A stretch of 51,040 nucleotides of DNA from Sphingobium sp. (GCF_003248505.1 NZ_QFOA01000017.1:1-51040); one strand, 5' to 3'. Numbered from the stretch's first letter, positions 1 through 9,494 are shown. Translations and numbers: made by a program. The notes: generated by a model from the sequence alone, not told the origin.

Positions 1-1784
1 GCATTCTTCTCACAGATCAGGATTTTGACGTCGTCTTCTTTTTTGCGGTTCCCCACTGACATGGTCGGGAGCATCGTCGGCAGGGAAAGGGAAAACCGCG
101 TCCCGCCCTGCGGGCGATCCTCGAACCACAGCTCGCCGCTATGCTGGGTCATGATTTCCTTGGCAATCGCAAGACCCAGACCTGTTCCGGGAGCCGCTTC
201 GCGACTGCCCGCCCGTTCGAACCGTCCAAAAATCCTCGCGCGAAATTCGGGCGGGATGCCGGGACCGTCGTCATCGACATGGACGATGGCGCGCCGCCCG
301 TCGCTGCTCGGGCTTAGGCTGACGACCACCTGGCCGCCTTTGGGCGATATCTTGACGGCATTGGACAGGAGATTGGTAAGCACCTGATGCAGTCTTTGCG
401 GGTCGCCCTGCACCATCAGAGCGTCGTCACCGCTGACATTTTTCAGGGTGATGCCCGAAGAAGCTGCAAGTCCGCCATTATCTTCGCACGCTTGCTGAAC
501 GACGTGGCGCAAATCGAGGGCGACCGCGGCCATCTTGAGCTTGCCCGCCTCGATGCGATCGATGTCCAGCATATCGTTGATGAGGCGGATGAGCCGCTGC
601 GCGTTGTTTTCCGCAATCGCAACCAGACCGGCTGATTGCGGATCGAGGTCCGCAGTATCCCGCTTGAGTAAAGCCAGTGCACCTACGATCGACGTCAGCG
701 GCGTGCGCAGCTCATGACTGACCGTGGAAATGAGATTGTCCTTCAACCGCTCGATGCGCTTGCGTTCTGCGATGTCGCGGAACGACGCGACTATATGCTC
801 GCCATCGGAAAGCGGCATGACGCCCAGCGCAACGTCGACCGGCAATTTCCGACCGCTTCGGTGTCGTACCAGACAGTCGGTCCGGAAGGGCGTACGTAAT
901 TCGCCATCCACCAAGCCGATGCGGTCGAGAAAGGTGCCGACCCCGGACGCGATATCTGAAATGAAATCGAAATCCCGTCGTGCCAGTTCGGCCGGTTCGT
1001 AGCCGAGCATCCGGCTCGCCGCACGGTTGATGGTTTCGATGCTGCCGCTGGGGTTGATGATGATGATCGGATCGATGGTGCTGTTAAGGATCGTCTCATT
1101 GCGCTGTGCCGCCTCGAAAGCGCTGAGTTCCAGCCGATATTTCGATGCCCGCTGGCGCCAAATGCCTACCAGCGCCGCAACGAGCAACAGGCTGCTGAAG
1201 CCCAGTAGAATCCACCACAGCCGTTGCAACATGTCGGTACGATCGTGATAGGCTTGCAAGCGGGCCCTGCCGATTGCCTGTTCGTCGCGAATGATCCGAT
1301 CAAGCTGGGCCTGCAGGCGCGACATGAGGCGTTTGCCTTCGCCGTTGGATATCTGTTGGCGCGCGGCCGCTGCGCCTTGCCGGTCATATATCGCCAGGAC
1401 ATCGTCCATTTCGGCGATCTTGGCGGTTGCGAGCGCGCGGAGCCCCCGAAAACCGTTCCTGTGCGTCGGTTGACTCCTGTAATAGATATCGGCTGCCGCG
1501 AAAGATGCGCCGATCTCCGACCGCCAATGTCGATAGCGAGCGCGAAATTCGCCGTCGTTGGTAATGACATATCCGCGCTGGCTGCTTTCGGCGGCCCGCA
1601 ATTCCGACAGCACGTCGATGATCGTAACCCGGCGACCGAAGGAAAGATCGGCTTCCTCGCGCAGATCGTTCCAAAGACGATATTCCGCACCCAGCCAGAA
1701 CAGCAATGCGGCAAGGGTCAGCGGAAACAGGGTGGCGAAGGTGACGAACAGCCATATGCGCGGTGGGCGCGGTGGCCTGGTCAT
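1..1784 (-). CDS. Membrane sensor histidine kinase, CHASE3-PAS-HisKA-HATPase (3' end beyond the left edge)
   Basis: Partial gene, about 594 codons visible, running off the left edge. The N-terminus has one membrane helix (about residues 10-28), a CHASE3-like periplasmic region with the characteristic AAESSQRGYVIT stretch, a second helix (about 148-168) and a PAS domain. HisKA follows, with phospho-acceptor His357 in STVSHELRTP, then a HATPase domain with DDDGPGIPP and GTGLGLAIAK boxes. The last visible residues (VKILICEKN) look like the first strand of a receiver domain, suggesting a hybrid kinase, but this cannot be confirmed here. The ATG at 1784 overlaps the stop of the upstream response regulator by four bases, so the two are translationally coupled and probably partners. 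The stimulus is unknown. Confidence 0.9.
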   Translation of the reverse strand, partial: MTRPPRPPRIWLFVTFATLFPLTLAALLFWLGAEYRLWNDLREEADLSFGRRVTIIDVLSELRAAESSQRGYVITNDGEFRARYRHWRSEIGASFAAADIYYRSQPTHRNGFRGLRALATAKIAEMDDVLAIYDRQGAAAARQQISNGEGKRLMSRLQAQLDRIIRDEQAIGRARLQAYHDRTDMLQRLWWILLGFSSLLLVAALVGIWRQRASKYRLELSAFEAAQRNETILNSTIDPIIIINPSGSIETINRAASRMLGYEPAELARRDFDFISDIASGVGTFLDRIGLVDGELRTPFRTDCLVRHRSGRKLPVDVALGVMPLSDGEHIVASFRDIAERKRIERLKDNLISTVSHELRTPLTSIVGALALLKRDTADLDPQSAGLVAIAENNAQRLIRLINDMLDIDRIEAGKLKMAAVALDLRHVVQQACEDNGGLAASSGITLKNVSGDDALMVQGDPQRLHQVLTNLLSNAVKISPKGGQVVVSLSPSSDGRRAIVHVDDDGPGIPPEFRARIFGRFERAGSREAAPGTGLGLAIAKEIMTQHSGELWFEDRPQGGTRFSLSLPTMLPTMSVGNRKKEDDVKILICEKN

Positions 1785-2437
1785 TTGCCAATTTGCCCGG
1801 AAAATTCGCCCAGCAGCGGCTGGACCGCCAACAACGCCTGCGCGCGATTATTGACCTTGAGCTTGCGAAATATAGCGGTGAGATGCGCTTTGACGGTTGC
1901 TTCGGAAACGTCGAGATCTGCTGCGATCTGCTTGTTCAGCCGTCCGTCGGACAGGGCGATCAGCACGCGCAGTTGAGCGCCCGACAGGCTGGCGATCTGG
2001 TCGCGCAGGCCTGCGGAAGGCGCCGCGCCGGGATTCTTGGGAAAGCGCCTGCGTCCCTCCGCCAGTTCACGGATATCGTGCGAAAGCGCGTCCAGCGGAG
2101 ACGATTTATAGATGAAGCCCGCCGCGCCCAATGCCATGGCGCTTTCGACCAGCATCGCATTTTCATGCGCGGATATGACGGCGATGGGAATGCGCCCAGC
2201 CACATGCTGTATCTGGAGGAGCCCCGAAAAGCCCCGCGCATCGGGAAGAATGAAATCGAGCAGGATCAGACGATAGCGATCATGGCGTTTTAAGGCGGCC
2301 AGGCTTTCGCCGATGGTGCCCGCTGTGTCGACGGTCACGCCGGGGATGGCCGCGCGCGCGGCCAGGGACAGCCCTTCACGGAGCAGCGGATGGTCGTCCG
2401 CAATCAATATGCGGCCGCCCGGTACGGCATCCGCCAT
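1781..2437 (-). CDS. LuxR/NarL-family response regulator
   Basis: A 218-residue two-domain regulator. The receiver domain has the acidic pair D14/D15, phospho-acceptor Asp61 in ILLDFILPD and the conserved Lys111 in IYKSS. The C-terminal LuxR-type helix-turn-helix (about 151-205) carries NKQIAADLDVSEATVKAHL. It ends with an ATGA overlap into the CHASE3 histidine kinase, so it is the likely cognate output, controlling transcription after phosphorylation. The start codon sits directly behind a GGAG, with a GGGG slightly further up, so the ribosome site is somewhat compressed. No in-frame alternative start is better. Target genes cannot be read from the sequence. The nearest divergent gene encodes an HPt protein. 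Confidence 0.92.
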   Translation of the reverse strand: MADAVPGGRILIADDHPLLREGLSLAARAAIPGVTVDTAGTIGESLAALKRHDRYRLILLDFILPDARGFSGLLQIQHVAGRIPIAVISAHENAMLVESAMALGAAGFIYKSSPLDALSHDIRELAEGRRRFPKNPGAAPSAGLRDQIASLSGAQLRVLIALSDGRLNKQIAADLDVSEATVKAHLTAIFRKLKVNNRAQALLAVQPLLGEFSGQIGK

Positions 2438-2502
2438 CTCCTACCCCGTTTTGGTCCATTCTGTTAGAACGGAGGCAGCCCCCACTGCTCATCAGGGACC
2501 AT

Positions 2503-3093
2503 ATGCAGTTTATGCGACCGATGCAAAGGCCTTTGGCCGATAATCGATCTGGCAACCTTTTGAATTATGAGAATGTTCGCATGGCGCTGGACGATGCGGG
2601 ATGGCAGCTTTGCGTTTCCGGTTCCAAAGCGGGCAGCGAGCCCATGCTGAAGATTGTCCAACCTGACACGACGGATTTTCCCGATCGCAACCGGCACATC
2701 GTCGCGATGGCTTTCGACGGTGGTGAGGGAAATCGCGATGTCGACTTCACCTTCGCCTTGAAAGCAGGGGTAAACGATCTCGCGCCGTTGTTCCGATCCT
2801 GGATGCCACCGGATGTCGAACCGCTCGACCGGTTGCTAAGCCTGTTCGGGGCTAACGAATTTCTTCCGTTGGTCAAAGGGCTGCATCGCGAACTCGTCGC
2901 GGCCACGGACGGCGATAGGCTGGGTGCTGTCAACGCCCATCGATTGGCAGGCTTATCGGGGACGCTCGGCTTTTCCGCGCTGAGTGAAAGCTGGCGGGCA
3001 ATGGATGCAGGCGGGGAGGATGGGCAGCGCCTATGGCGGGAAAGTCGAAAGGTGACGGTGGCTATCGCGCACTGGCTGGATGGAGGGGCCTGA
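2503..3093 (+). CDS. HPt domain phosphotransfer protein
   Basis: A 196-residue protein whose C-terminal half matches a histidine phosphotransfer (HPt) domain. His146 lies in AHRLAGLSGTLGF, close to the usual AHxLKGxxxxxG signature, within predicted helices. The first about 100 residues are not recognised. HPt proteins relay phosphate between receiver domains in multistep phosphorelays. It is divergent from the LuxR regulator, 65 bp away, and next to a kinase that may itself carry a receiver, so a local relay is plausible (inference). The first ATG lacks a strong ribosome site, and Met27 at 2581 is an alternative start. The gene converges on mrpG with 13 bp between stop codons. Confidence 0.7.
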   Translation: MQFMRPMQRPLADNRSGNLLNYENVRMALDDAGWQLCVSGSKAGSEPMLKIVQPDTTDFPDRNRHIVAMAFDGGEGNRDVDFTFALKAGVNDLAPLFRSWMPPDVEPLDRLLSLFGANEFLPLVKGLHRELVAATDGDRLGAVNAHRLAGLSGTLGFSALSESWRAMDAGGEDGQRLWRESRKVTVAIAHWLDGGA

Positions 3094-3106
3094 GCACCTT
3101 TGAGGA

Positions 3107-3520
3107 TCAGCTGTCTGCGGTCGATGCCGGCGTGTCGGCCTGTGGCGCTTCGAATGTCGCCCAGTCTCCCTTGTCGCTCGGGGAAGGCGGCGGTCCTGCG
3201 AGGCCGACCGGTTCGTTACCGGCGCCCGTTCTGGACCTGTGCAGGTGGACCTTCGCGATCATATTGGCGGATATGGGCGCGGTGATAAAAAGGAACAGCG
3301 AAATCAACAGCTCGTGCGCCGTCCATATCCCGAGCTTCCCCTGAAAATAGATGACGGACGCCAGCAGCAGCGCGCCGAGGCCCAATGTCGTCGCCTTGGT
3401 CGGTCCGTGCAACCGCTCCATGGTCGAGGGCAGGCGCACAAGGCCCCAACTGCCGATCAATGCAAAGCCCGCTCCCAACATAAGGAGGAAGACGATAACG
3501 ATGTCCGTAATCGCGGTCAT
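3107..3520 (-). CDS. mrpG: Mrp antiporter subunit G
   Basis: A 137-residue MnhG/PhaG-family membrane protein, last gene of the Mrp operon. Three hydrophobic segments lie in the first about 95 residues, with the family's GxxRLPxxxxRLHGxTKA pattern visible as VRLPSTMERLHGPTKATTLG. The hydrophilic tail (about 98-137, Pro/Ser rich) is longer than in the shortest homologues. The start at 3520 is chosen because its ATGA overlaps the mrpF stop; a longer upstream reading frame is only the shadow of mrpF. MrpG is a small structural subunit of the hetero-oligomeric Na+(K+)/H+ antiporter in the inner membrane. Confidence 0.9.
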   Translation of the reverse strand: MTAITDIVIVFLLMLGAGFALIGSWGLVRLPSTMERLHGPTKATTLGLGALLLASVIYFQGKLGIWTAHELLISLFLFITAPISANMIAKVHLHRSRTGAGNEPVGLAGPPPSPSDKGDWATFEAPQADTPASTADS

Positions 3521-3786
3521 TCGACGATGTCCCCGCGCAACACGAATTTGCAATAGGCGATGGTGCTGACGAACCCCACCATCGCAAGGAGCAGCGCCGC
3601 TTCGAAATAGGTGTCGCTGCCGCCGACCATGCCGATCAGGACGATCATCGCGATGGCGTTGATGACCATCGTGTCGAGCGCCATGATGCGGTCGCCCAGC
3701 GTCGGCCCCCGCAGCAGCCGCCACATGTTGAGCAAGAGAGCAAGCGCGATGCCGCCGACGGCAACGCCAAGGACGATGTCGATCAT
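3517..3786 (-). CDS. mrpF: Mrp antiporter subunit F
   Basis: An 89-residue protein with three transmembrane helices, the size expected of MnhF/PhaF. The conserved middle motif RGPTLGDRIMALDT after the first helix identifies the family. It overlaps mrpE upstream and mrpG downstream by four bases each. It is a small membrane subunit of the Mrp cation/proton antiporter. Confidence 0.93.
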   Translation of the reverse strand: MIDIVLGVAVGGIALALLLNMWRLLRGPTLGDRIMALDTMVINAIAMIVLIGMVGGSDTYFEAALLLAMVGFVSTIAYCKFVLRGDIVE

Positions 3787-4271
3787 GCGAATATCCTCCG
3801 TAGCCGCGCTTCGTAGCGCCTTTTTATCCTGTCGATCTCCACGCCCTCATCCGCAACGTCCAGAGCATGGACAAGAAGGAAGCGGCCGTCCGCCGACACG
3901 TCCGACGATACGGTGCCTGGGGTGAGGCTGATCGTGCCTGCCAATATCGTGATGGCCTCGGGCGTGGACAGGTTGACCGGCACGATCAGCCAATGCGGGC
4001 GAAGGTCGCGGTTGCGTCGGAACAGGATCAACCATGCGACTTGAAAATTCGCAACGACGATATCGAGCAATACGATGGCGAGGTAACCCAGAAAAGCCCG
4101 TCCGAACCGCATGCGAGGGCGATCGGGCCAAAAGGGATGCGTGAACTTCGGCAGAATGAGCGCGAAGACCGCTCCCAGGACGAAGCCGCCGACCGTGATG
4201 CTATTGGCCATCAATAACCAGACGATCAGGAGCATCGCCGACAAGGCGGGGTGGGGGAGCAACCGCTTCAT
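3783..4271 (-). CDS. mrpE: Mrp antiporter subunit E
   Basis: A 162-residue MnhE/PhaE-family subunit. It has two or three N-terminal membrane segments, then a cytoplasmic domain with VPVNLSTPEAITILAGTISLTPGT, close to the family signature, and a charged C-terminus. The ATG at 4271 overlaps the mrpD stop by four bases; the longer open frame upstream is out-of-phase sequence inside mrpD. MrpE is needed for assembly or full activity of the Mrp complex in studied bacteria. Confidence 0.92.
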   Translation of the reverse strand: MKRLLPHPALSAMLLIVWLLMANSITVGGFVLGAVFALILPKFTHPFWPDRPRMRFGRAFLGYLAIVLLDIVVANFQVAWLILFRRNRDLRPHWLIVPVNLSTPEAITILAGTISLTPGTVSSDVSADGRFLLVHALDVADEGVEIDRIKRRYEARLRRIFA

Positions 4272-5791
4272 CGCGCAGTTTCCGCTATCTTTGCGATGTA
4301 GCGGTCGGCATCCATCAGCTGTGCTGCGGTGGCCTGGGTTCTTTCCGTGACCCATCCGGCTGCGACGGTGAACAGTCCGAGGATCAAGAGCAGCGCTACC
4401 GGCGCGATGAACTCGCTGTTGGAACGGGTCGGCCCGGCGATGGCGGGGGCATCGTTCGAAGCCGATTTCCAGAACAGGGCGGAGCCGCTGCGCGAAAAGC
4501 CGACGACGCCGACCAGCGTCGAGCACAGGATCGCGATCCAGATGGCCTGCCATCCCGGGATGGCGAAACTGGCGTCGAGGATCAGAAGCTTGCCGACGAA
4601 CCCAGCCAGGGGCGGCAAACCAGCCGTGGCGATCGCTGCCGCCAGATAGAGCAGGCCTGCCGCATCCTGCCCGGCGAAGCGCGGCGTGGGGACGATGGCG
4701 TCGGCATATTGCCCGCGTCGCCGCATCGTTACATCGACGATGAGAAACAGCGCTGCCCCGCTCAGCGTCGCTTGCACCAGATAATAGAGCGCGGCGGACA
4801 GGCTTGCCTCGCGCCACGATGCGACCGCCATCAGCAGCGTACCGGTCGATGCCAGCACCGCAAAGGCGGCTTGCTCCCGCATTCCCCGCGCGCTCAACAC
4901 CCCGACGAACCCACCCACAGCCCCCAGGATCGCAGCAGGCAGCAGGTAAGGCGCGGGCACCCAGGCTGCCGCGCCCGCCTGAGCGCCGAAGATAAGTGGA
5001 ACGGTGCGGATCATCGCATAAACGCCGACCTTGGTCATGATCGCGAACATCGCCGCAACGACAGGCATCGTCGCTGTATAGGTGCGCGGTAGCCAGAGAT
5101 GGATGGGCACCACCGCCGCCTTCAATCCGAACACCGTCATCAGCAACAGCCCCGCGATCCGGAGCAGCCCCTGATCGTGGGCCCCCAGCGCCGCGACCTT
5201 GATGCTCAGGTCGGCCATGTTGAGCGTCGATGTCAGGCCGTACAGCAGGCCAAGGGCAATGAGGAACAGTGCCGATCCGACGATATTGACGACGACATAG
5301 GCCACGCCCGCCTTTATCCGCATAGCCCCCTGACCGTGCAGCATCAGACCGTAGGAAGCGATCAGCAGCACTTCGAAGAACACGAACAGGTTGAACAGAT
5401 CGCCCGTCAGAAACGCGCCGTTGAGCCCCATCATCTGGAAATGGAACAGGGGATGGAAATGCCACCCCTTCCGGTCCGCGCCTGTCAGGATCGCATGGCC
5501 GAGGATGACGATCGCCAGCACCGCGGCCAGCAGGAGCATTGTCGCTGCAAGGCGGTCGAGCACCAGCACGATCCCGAACGGTGCGGGCCATCCGCCAAGC
5601 GCATAATCCCGGATCGCGTCATCTTGCGCCCAGCCGAAAAGCGCCAGCGCCACGGCCAGCATCGCCACGCCCCCGGCCAACGACAGCAAGATGCCGAGCC
5701 CACGGTAGCGGCGCATCGCCAGCATGGTTGCGGGCGCGACGAGCGCGGGTATCACGACCGGCGCGATCGGCAGATGATCCGCCAGCGTCAC
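4268..5791 (-). CDS. mrpD: Mrp antiporter subunit D
   Basis: A 507-residue polytopic protein of the proton-translocating NADH dehydrogenase/antiporter family (Proton_antipo_M). The conserved Glu140 in VFFEVLLIASYGL and the Lys in LKAAVVPIHLWLPRTY correspond to the charged membrane residues used for proton transfer in MrpD and complex I NuoL/M/N. I set the start at GTG 5791, which forms a GTGA overlap with the mrpC stop; the open frame continues upstream only as an mrpC shadow. With MrpA it forms the ion-transporting core. Confidence 0.92.
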   Translation of the reverse strand: MTLADHLPIAPVVIPALVAPATMLAMRRYRGLGILLSLAGGVAMLAVALALFGWAQDDAIRDYALGGWPAPFGIVLVLDRLAATMLLLAAVLAIVILGHAILTGADRKGWHFHPLFHFQMMGLNGAFLTGDLFNLFVFFEVLLIASYGLMLHGQGAMRIKAGVAYVVVNIVGSALFLIALGLLYGLTSTLNMADLSIKVAALGAHDQGLLRIAGLLLMTVFGLKAAVVPIHLWLPRTYTATMPVVAAMFAIMTKVGVYAMIRTVPLIFGAQAGAAAWVPAPYLLPAAILGAVGGFVGVLSARGMREQAAFAVLASTGTLLMAVASWREASLSAALYYLVQATLSGAALFLIVDVTMRRRGQYADAIVPTPRFAGQDAAGLLYLAAAIATAGLPPLAGFVGKLLILDASFAIPGWQAIWIAILCSTLVGVVGFSRSGSALFWKSASNDAPAIAGPTRSNSEFIAPVALLLILGLFTVAAGWVTERTQATAAQLMDADRYIAKIAETAR

Positions 5792-6141
5792 GGCTCCTCT
5801 CCCGCGCCCGGCTCGCCCAAACCATCGACCTGATCCGATCCGCTTTCCAGAAAGCTGCGCAGCGACAGGATCACAGTCAGCGCGGTCATGCCGAACGTGA
5901 TGACGATGGCCGTCAGGACCAGCGCCTGCGGCAAGGGATCGGCATGTTCGGTGACCTGCTTGGCATAGATGGGCGGTCTGTTCACGATCAGCCGCCCCAT
6001 CGCGAACAGGAACAGGTTGACCGCGTAGGACAGCATGGTCAGCCCCAGCACGACCTGAAAGGTCCGGCCTCGCAGGGCAAGATAGATGCCACCCGCAATC
6101 AGCGTGGCGATGGCGGACGCGACCAGAAATTCCAGGCTCAT
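5788..6141 (-). CDS. mrpC: Mrp antiporter subunit C
   Basis: A 117-residue homologue of NuoK with three transmembrane helices, matching MnhC/PhaC. Diagnostic stretches are the helix-2 region SYAVNLFLFAMG and the DPLPQALVLTAIVI segment typical of this subunit. ATG 6141 overlaps the mrpAB stop by four bases, and its own stop overlaps the GTG of mrpD. The C-terminus is acidic (GEPGAGEEP). Confidence 0.93.
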   Translation of the reverse strand: MSLEFLVASAIATLIAGGIYLALRGRTFQVVLGLTMLSYAVNLFLFAMGRLIVNRPPIYAKQVTEHADPLPQALVLTAIVITFGMTALTVILSLRSFLESGSDQVDGLGEPGAGEEP

Positions 6142-8945
6142 TCTTTCTCCTCCCGCGCGGCCCGTTGCGCGACATGAGCGAGCTGCGAAAGCGCCATCGT
6201 CACCGCGCCCACCACCACGCAGGCGACGCCCAGGTCGAACAGCATCGCCGTCGCCAGTTCGAATTCGCCGATCATCGGCAGGTGGAAATAACCGAAACTG
6301 CTCGCAAGGAAGGGCGCCCCGAACAGCAGCGACCCAAGGCCCGTCGCGGTGGCGATCATGATGCCGAGACCGATCAGCGGATGTTCCCCCATGCGCTTTC
6401 GCGCATCGGTCCAGTCGAAGCCGGACGCCAGATATTGCAGCAGGATCGCGATCGAAAAGACGAGGGCCGCGACAAAGCCGCCGCCCGGCTGGTTATGTCC
6501 GCGCAGGAAGATATAGATACCCACGAGCAGGGCAAGCGGAAGCAGCAGCCGCGTCGCCATCACGAACATCATCGGATGACGCTCTGGCGAATGTGGATCC
6601 TCCGAACGCCATTCCCGCAGCCGCCGTCCGGCAACGCCCCGCGCCGCAGGTTCGAGCAGCGCATAGATCGCCAGGCCCGCGATCCCGAGGACGATGATCT
6701 CGCCCAGCGTATCGAAAGCGCGAAAGTCCACCAGCGTCACATTGACGACATTGGTGCCGCCCCCGCCCGTATAGCTGTTTTCCCAATGGTAGCGGGAAAT
6801 GCCGTCCCGCTCCGGCCGCGTCAGCACAGCCCAGGCAAGCCAGCCTGTCCCAAGCCCGCCGCCGATGGCGATCACGCCGTCCCTCACCCGCCGGGACACG
6901 CCCGAAAGGCGCGGCGGGCGGCCGGGCAACAAATGCAGCGCCAGCAGCATCAGGAGGATCGTCACGACCTCCACCGCGATCTGCGTCAGCGCAAGATCGG
7001 GTGCGGACAGGTGAATGAACGCCAGCGCCATGACGAGCCCGATGACGCTGATGAAGATCAGCGCCAGATAGCGTCGTCGGTCGGCTGCCACCACCGCCAC
7101 CGTTGCGACGATCAGAGCCGCCCATGCGACGACAGCGGGGAGCGATGCGGGCGTTGTCGCGCGGCTTCCCGCAGGGATGCCGAAGCGTATCGCGGCCTCT
7201 GCGCCCAGCGCTGCCGCGATGACGAACAGCATAGCGAGATAGCGTTGCAGCGATGCGACATGGACGAGGCCCGACAGGCTGCGCAGTCCGTCCACCGTGC
7301 GCGCCATCGCGGCATCGAACAGCCGTTTGGCGTCGGGCGAGCGCAGGCGCGCTACCGCTGCGGCAATCGTTGCATAGCGGGCCAGCAGCAGCATGGCCGC
7401 CAAAACCGCACCGAGGCTCATGAGCAACGCAGCGTTTATCCCGTGCCAGAGAGTGAGATGCAGGTCGGGCGCCGCCCCGCCCGTGACTGCCGCGCTGGCG
7501 GCTGCGACCAAAGGGGCGGCCAGCGTCATCGGTAACAGTCCCAGCGCCAGCGCGAACGCGCCGAGAATCGCTGCGGGGCCGAGAAGCATCGCGCCCGGAT
7601 CGTGCGGCGCGGCGACATCGCCGCTCTTCCGCTTCCCGAAATGCAGCGCTGCGGCATAGCGGAGCGAATAGGCCGCCGACAGCATCGCGGCGACGGTCGC
7701 GAGCGCCGGCACGAGCAAAGCTTGTCCTCCAAGGATGGCCTGCGTGCTTTCGTGCAGCATCATTTCCTTGGAAATAAATCCGCCCAGTGGCGGCAATCCC
7801 GCCATCGCGGCCGCCGCCATCACCCCCAGCGTCGCGGTGAGCGGCATGATCGCGGCCAGGCCGCCCAGCCGCCTCATGTCACGCGTGCCGGTTTCATGAT
7901 CGACGATCCCGGCATGCATGAACAGCGCTGCCTTGAAGGCGGCATGATTGAGGATGTGAAAGATCGCCGCCGTTACCGCCGCGCCGGTGCCAAATCCCAA
8001 TAGCATGACCATCAGCCCCAGCTGGCTGACGGTGGAATAGGCGAGGATCGCCTTGAGGTCGTTCCGGAACAGGGCGACAGCTGCCCCGAACAGCATCGTC
8101 GCCAGGCCCACCGGCGTGACGATGCCGAACCACAGATCGGTTCCGGCCAGCACCGGCCAAAGCCGGGCGAGCAGGAATATGCCTGCCTTCACCATCGTCG
8201 CGGAATGAAGATAGGCGCTGACGGGGGTAGGGGCCGACATCGCGTGCGGCAGCCAGAAGTGGAAAGGAAACTGCGCTGACTTGGTAAAGGCCCCCGCCAG
8301 GATCAGCAGCAGGATCGCGGGATAGAGGGGGGAAGCCTGTACGATGTCGGCGCGGGAGAGGATCGTCGGCAAATCGTAGCTTCCCGCCGCCTTGCCCAGC
8401 AGGACCATCCCCGCGATCAGCGCCAGTCCGCCGCCGCCTGTGACGGTAAGGGCCATGCGCGCGCCCTGCCGCGCATCGGCCCGGTCGCGCCAGAAACCGA
8501 TGAGGAGGAAGGAGGCGAGGCTGGTCATCTCCCAGAAGACCAGCGTCAGCACCACGTTGCTCGACAGGGCGATGCCCACCATCGCCCCCTGGAACATCAT
8601 CAGGAAGGCCAGAAACCGTGCGGTCGGTTCGGTCCGGTCAAGATAGCCCTGTGCATAGATGACGACGAGCAGGCCGATGCCGAGGATAAGCCCCGCGAAC
8701 AACAGTGCCAGCGGGTCGAGCCACAGGCTGAAGCTGAGACCGAGTGTCGGTATCCAGGCGAGGGTGACTGCCGGGGTCTCGCCGGACAGCGCAGCACCGG
8801 CCTGCGCCAGCAGGATCGCAAGACCTCCGGCGCTGGCTGCCATCGCGATTCCCATGTGCACCGCGCGCGACGCCTGCCGCGTTGCCGCCAGCAGGATCGC
8901 GGCGATGAACGGCAGGAAGACCAGCGTCAGCAAGGCCATCCGCAT
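6138..8945 (-). CDS. mrpA: Fused Mrp antiporter subunit A/B
   Basis: A 935-residue protein combining MrpA and MrpB, as in the PhaAB proteins of other Alphaproteobacteria (six-gene, group 2 Mrp operons). The N-terminal about 420 residues form the antiporter domain, with Glu139 in FWEMTSLASF, Lys222 in TKSAQFPFHFWLP, Lys298 in RNDLKAI, and NHAAFKAALFMHAG. These line up with the essential Glu and Lys residues reported for Bacillus MrpA. A NuoJ-like segment lies around 625-690 (SAPDLALTQIAVE). The C-terminal about 145 residues are the MnhB domain, with FLRGHNQPGGGF. It is the first gene of the operon. The antiporter exchanges Na+ (or K+) for protons and supports salt and alkali tolerance. Confidence 0.94.
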   Translation of the reverse strand: MRMALLTLVFLPFIAAILLAATRQASRAVHMGIAMAASAGGLAILLAQAGAALSGETPAVTLAWIPTLGLSFSLWLDPLALLFAGLILGIGLLVVIYAQGYLDRTEPTARFLAFLMMFQGAMVGIALSSNVVLTLVFWEMTSLASFLLIGFWRDRADARQGARMALTVTGGGGLALIAGMVLLGKAAGSYDLPTILSRADIVQASPLYPAILLLILAGAFTKSAQFPFHFWLPHAMSAPTPVSAYLHSATMVKAGIFLLARLWPVLAGTDLWFGIVTPVGLATMLFGAAVALFRNDLKAILAYSTVSQLGLMVMLLGFGTGAAVTAAIFHILNHAAFKAALFMHAGIVDHETGTRDMRRLGGLAAIMPLTATLGVMAAAAMAGLPPLGGFISKEMMLHESTQAILGGQALLVPALATVAAMLSAAYSLRYAAALHFGKRKSGDVAAPHDPGAMLLGPAAILGAFALALGLLPMTLAAPLVAAASAAVTGGAAPDLHLTLWHGINAALLMSLGAVLAAMLLLARYATIAAAVARLRSPDAKRLFDAAMARTVDGLRSLSGLVHVASLQRYLAMLFVIAAALGAEAAIRFGIPAGSRATTPASLPAVVAWAALIVATVAVVAADRRRYLALIFISVIGLVMALAFIHLSAPDLALTQIAVEVVTILLMLLALHLLPGRPPRLSGVSRRVRDGVIAIGGGLGTGWLAWAVLTRPERDGISRYHWENSYTGGGGTNVVNVTLVDFRAFDTLGEIIVLGIAGLAIYALLEPAARGVAGRRLREWRSEDPHSPERHPMMFVMATRLLLPLALLVGIYIFLRGHNQPGGGFVAALVFSIAILLQYLASGFDWTDARKRMGEHPLIGLGIMIATATGLGSLLFGAPFLASSFGYFHLPMIGEFELATAMLFDLGVACVVVGAVTMALSQLAHVAQRAAREEKE

Positions 8946-9494
8946 CCCCCTTTCGCGTCATGGACCGGATCATGCCGCGTCCCTTGTGCGGGTGCGGTTT
9001 GAACGGCGTTGCACGCTCGTTCTAAAGACCATGAAGTGGGCGACGGGGGAAGGACCATGGCAGATGGATCGGGCAAACCGATACTCCGGGTGCGACAATT
9101 CCTCGCTGGCGGCCCGACCAACGCTAGAACCTGCCCGCGCTTTTGTGCGGACACCCAGGGAGAACCCTTGCACGATTATTTTGCGGCGAACAACCGCTTT
9201 GGGCACCGCTTTTCATCGATGGCTCCGAATGCAGGGGATCCGGAGGGCATCGAAAACCCCCGGTCCCCGCCATAATGACGATTGCCGGAAATCTCCTGCC
9301 GTTTCATCTATTCGACAGGGACCCCATGCGTCGGCGCGGCAACCGAGAGGATCGCAATAGCGCTTTATCGCGGACCCGTTGCGACGCAGCTTCGGCCACT
9401 CGCCCACATTAAAGATAATTTAGTTTCGCCCCAGCGACTGCTCATCTTGACTCCGCTAGAGCCGCGCGAGCAAGCTGGCAGGTGGGACTATTTC
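8946..9494. other. Intergenic region between mrpA and the GH18/NodB/GT2 gene
   Basis: About 550 bp separating two divergent genes. It must hold the promoters of the Mrp operon and of the fusion gene, but I could not identify convincing -35/-10 boxes or operators. Short open frames on both strands show no recognisable protein features. One minus-strand frame reads SSVGRA, which often appears over tRNA genes, but no T-arm or acceptor pairing is present. The fusion gene's frame stays open back to 9282 without a conserved extension. Confidence 0.4.

Noticed and set aside
8970..9206. Possible tRNA, suggested by an SSVGRA-reading minus-strand frame
   Set aside because: No TTCGA T-arm, no anticodon arm and no acceptor-stem pairing can be found around it.
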